Assembly: GCA_947296775.1 (NCBI GenBank)
Contig: CAMYRF010000042.1
Span: 1-7,368 of the forward strand
Origin: an uncultured Mycoplasmatota bacterium
GTDB lineage: Bacteria > Bacillota_I > Bacilli_A > RF39 > UBA660
Direction: 5' to 3'
Length of the DNA stretch: 7,368 bases
The notes beneath the pieces were generated by a model. The model saw only the letters and a program-made list of their open reading frames with translations. It did no database searches and was not told the origin of the DNA. The stretch's first letter is position 1. Every line of letters starts with the position of its first letter. A program made the position numbers and the translations under genes. Positions 6,448 to 7,368 of the stretch are shown here, in pieces.

Positions 6448-6512
6448 AGCGCTGTCCTGGTGTGACTGATGATATGTTGCTACATGTCTGTTTTTTGATA
6501 GATATACCATGT
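6448..6512. other. 65-nt non-coding stretch of atypical composition
   Basis: This stretch lies between the surface protein stop and its terminator. Positions 6446-6489 are about 48% G+C (21 of 44 by my count), visibly richer than the surrounding DNA. On the plus strand, arms 6471-6477 and 6482-6488 (GATATGT/ACATGTC, one U-G pair) form a 7-bp hairpin with loop TGCT, followed by TG and six T, which resembles a small plus-strand terminator. The minus-strand copy has one mismatch in the stem. No gene with a ribosome site is visible. Its role is unknown. Confidence 0.4.
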
Positions 6513-7368
6513 TTAATTTATCTCGTATGGGTTTATTTCTGTACCTTCACCTTTTAAAGTTACGTCTGGTTTTAGATAAAGGACTGGGTGAATGTCAACT
6601 TCACTAGTCATTGCATCAGCATTTCCTATATTGCCTTCATAAGTAATTCTATGCACCCCTCTTGTATTATAATTTACTTGTGAAATTGTCCATATTCTCC
6701 CTTTTTGTGGAATTAGATAGTTAGTTAATTTACATTCTGTTCTATTATCATAAGATGATTTTAAGGTGCTGCAGCTTGTATTACTATTTGCTTTTAGTGC
6801 ATCGCTAGCGCTCACTAGACCAATATTGCCATCCCATTTTATACTATTTTCTAATTCGATTTGTGCAAATAAATCAGAATTATCAATTATGACTGGTCCT
6901 ACTGCCCATGTATGTTCTTGTATTTGTGATTTTACTTCGCTACTTAATGTGTTATAGTAATCATTATTTAGATATGTGTTTAAAGTTGCGGGTCTATCCC
7001 AATTATTTGAGTTTGATGAATCCCATGCCATATTTCCTAGACTTATCGCTTTCATTATTTTTAAAGTTCCATCTGCTTCTATAGCTAATATTCTCCATGA
7101 TTCATCATTGAATTTTATATAGTTGCTTGGATTTGATCCTTTATAAATACATCTACCTTCTTCATATGTATCTTTATAAAGTCCATCACCAGTTGTTTGA
7201 TTACAATATTTTTCTTTTAATTCTTTTGTAGTCATATCAGTATTCAATATATTACCTTTTGCAGTTATGTTTAGATTGGTACTGAAAGCTGCATATCCTA
7301 CTGTTAATATGAATAATAAACTTATGCTTGTTAGTGTTATAAGTTTTATTTGGTTATTTTTCTTTCTT
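6513..7368 (-). CDS. exported surface protein with GYAAFST signal segment, 5' end cut by window edge
   Basis: The open frame runs unbroken to the window edge, giving 284 visible residues; only the first few are missing. It begins with a basic stretch RKKNNQIK and a hydrophobic helix ending in LTVGYAAFSTNLNITAKGNI (visible residues 21-40), a secretion or anchor segment of a kind I recall from many uncultured Bacilli. A mature part of about 240 residues follows. It has an early cysteine pair (YCNQ and GRCIYKG), then IKFNDESWRILAIEADGTLK and RPATLNTYLNNDYYNTL, and ends with VLYLKPDVTLKGEG and a terminal NPYEIN. This resembles the DUF6273-like surface modules with repeated W, Y and N patterns; the family name is from memory. 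It has a second likely cysteine pair (CSTLK, ECKL). No C-terminal membrane anchor is seen. A TTG at 7247 could be taken as a start, but it would discard the export segment and is unlikely. It is the last gene of its transcript before the terminator at 6411-6447. Function is unknown; an extracellular location is probable. Confidence 0.8.
   Translation of the reverse strand, partial: RKKNNQIKLITLTSISLLFILTVGYAAFSTNLNITAKGNILNTDMTTKELKEKYCNQTTGDGLYKDTYEEGRCIYKGSNPSNYIKFNDESWRILAIEADGTLKIMKAISLGNMAWDSSNSNNWDRPATLNTYLNNDYYNTLSSEVKSQIQEHTWAVGPVIIDNSDLFAQIELENSIKWDGNIGLVSASDALKANSNTSCSTLKSSYDNRTECKLTNYLIPQKGRIWTISQVNYNTRGVHRITYEGNIGNADAMTSEVDIHPVLYLKPDVTLKGEGTEINPYEIN

Noticed and set aside
6439..6510. 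Minus-strand 23-codon frame starting at the ATG at 6510
   Set aside because: It has no ribosome site, its end lies within the terminator stem, and the peptide has no recognisable features.
1..7368. Mycoplasma-type genetic code (TGA as Trp)
   Set aside because: The standard-code genes are full length, contain TGG tryptophans and have no internal TGA, so code 11 fits.
1..7368. CRISPR array, insertion sequence, toxin-antitoxin or prophage features
   Set aside because: No regularly spaced repeats, transposase or integrase motifs, or small paired genes were seen on either strand.

Overview
The window is strongly AT-rich and reads as chromosomal DNA of a low-GC Bacillota. The evidence is AGGAG-type ribosome sites, TATAAT promoters with TG-extended -10 elements, RNase J, a YugP-type membrane peptidase, and a surface protein with a GYAAFST export segment. 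The last type is, from memory, common in uncultured gut Bacilli such as RF39 and Erysipelotrichia-like lineages. The tryptophan codons I checked are TGG and no gene is interrupted by TGA, so the standard bacterial code applies. The lineage is inferred, not proven.

Layout. Positions 1-2723 (minus) hold a three-gene overlapping operon. It is transcribed from a promoter at 2761-2789 and encodes a YugP-like membrane zinc peptidase, a small membrane protein with a cytosolic zinc ribbon, and one half of a heterodimeric ABC exporter that runs off the left edge. Positions 2829-2976 (minus) hold a complete tRNA-Arg(CCU) unit with its own promoter and terminator. Its promoter lies back to back with the promoter of rnj, a full-length ribonuclease J at 3058-4743 (plus).

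From the right, a minus-strand operon (eno plus a prepilin-like gene, 6363-4755) converges on rnj. The two units share one long bidirectional terminator that overlaps the end of the RNase J coding sequence. The prepilin start lies inside the end of eno (8-nt overlap). Further right (6513-7368, minus) is the 3' part of an exported surface protein gene whose start lies outside the window. A 65-nt stretch of unusual composition follows it, then an AT-rich terminator just ahead of the eno promoter.

How the genes work together. Most of the window is housekeeping (RNA decay, a tRNA, glycolysis) interleaved with cell-envelope functions (exporter, membrane peptidase, prepilin, surface protein). No mobile element, CRISPR array or obvious defence system is visible. 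The observations most worth following are the peptidase/zinc-ribbon/exporter operon, the enolase-prepilin coupling, and the unexplained stretch at 6448-6512.
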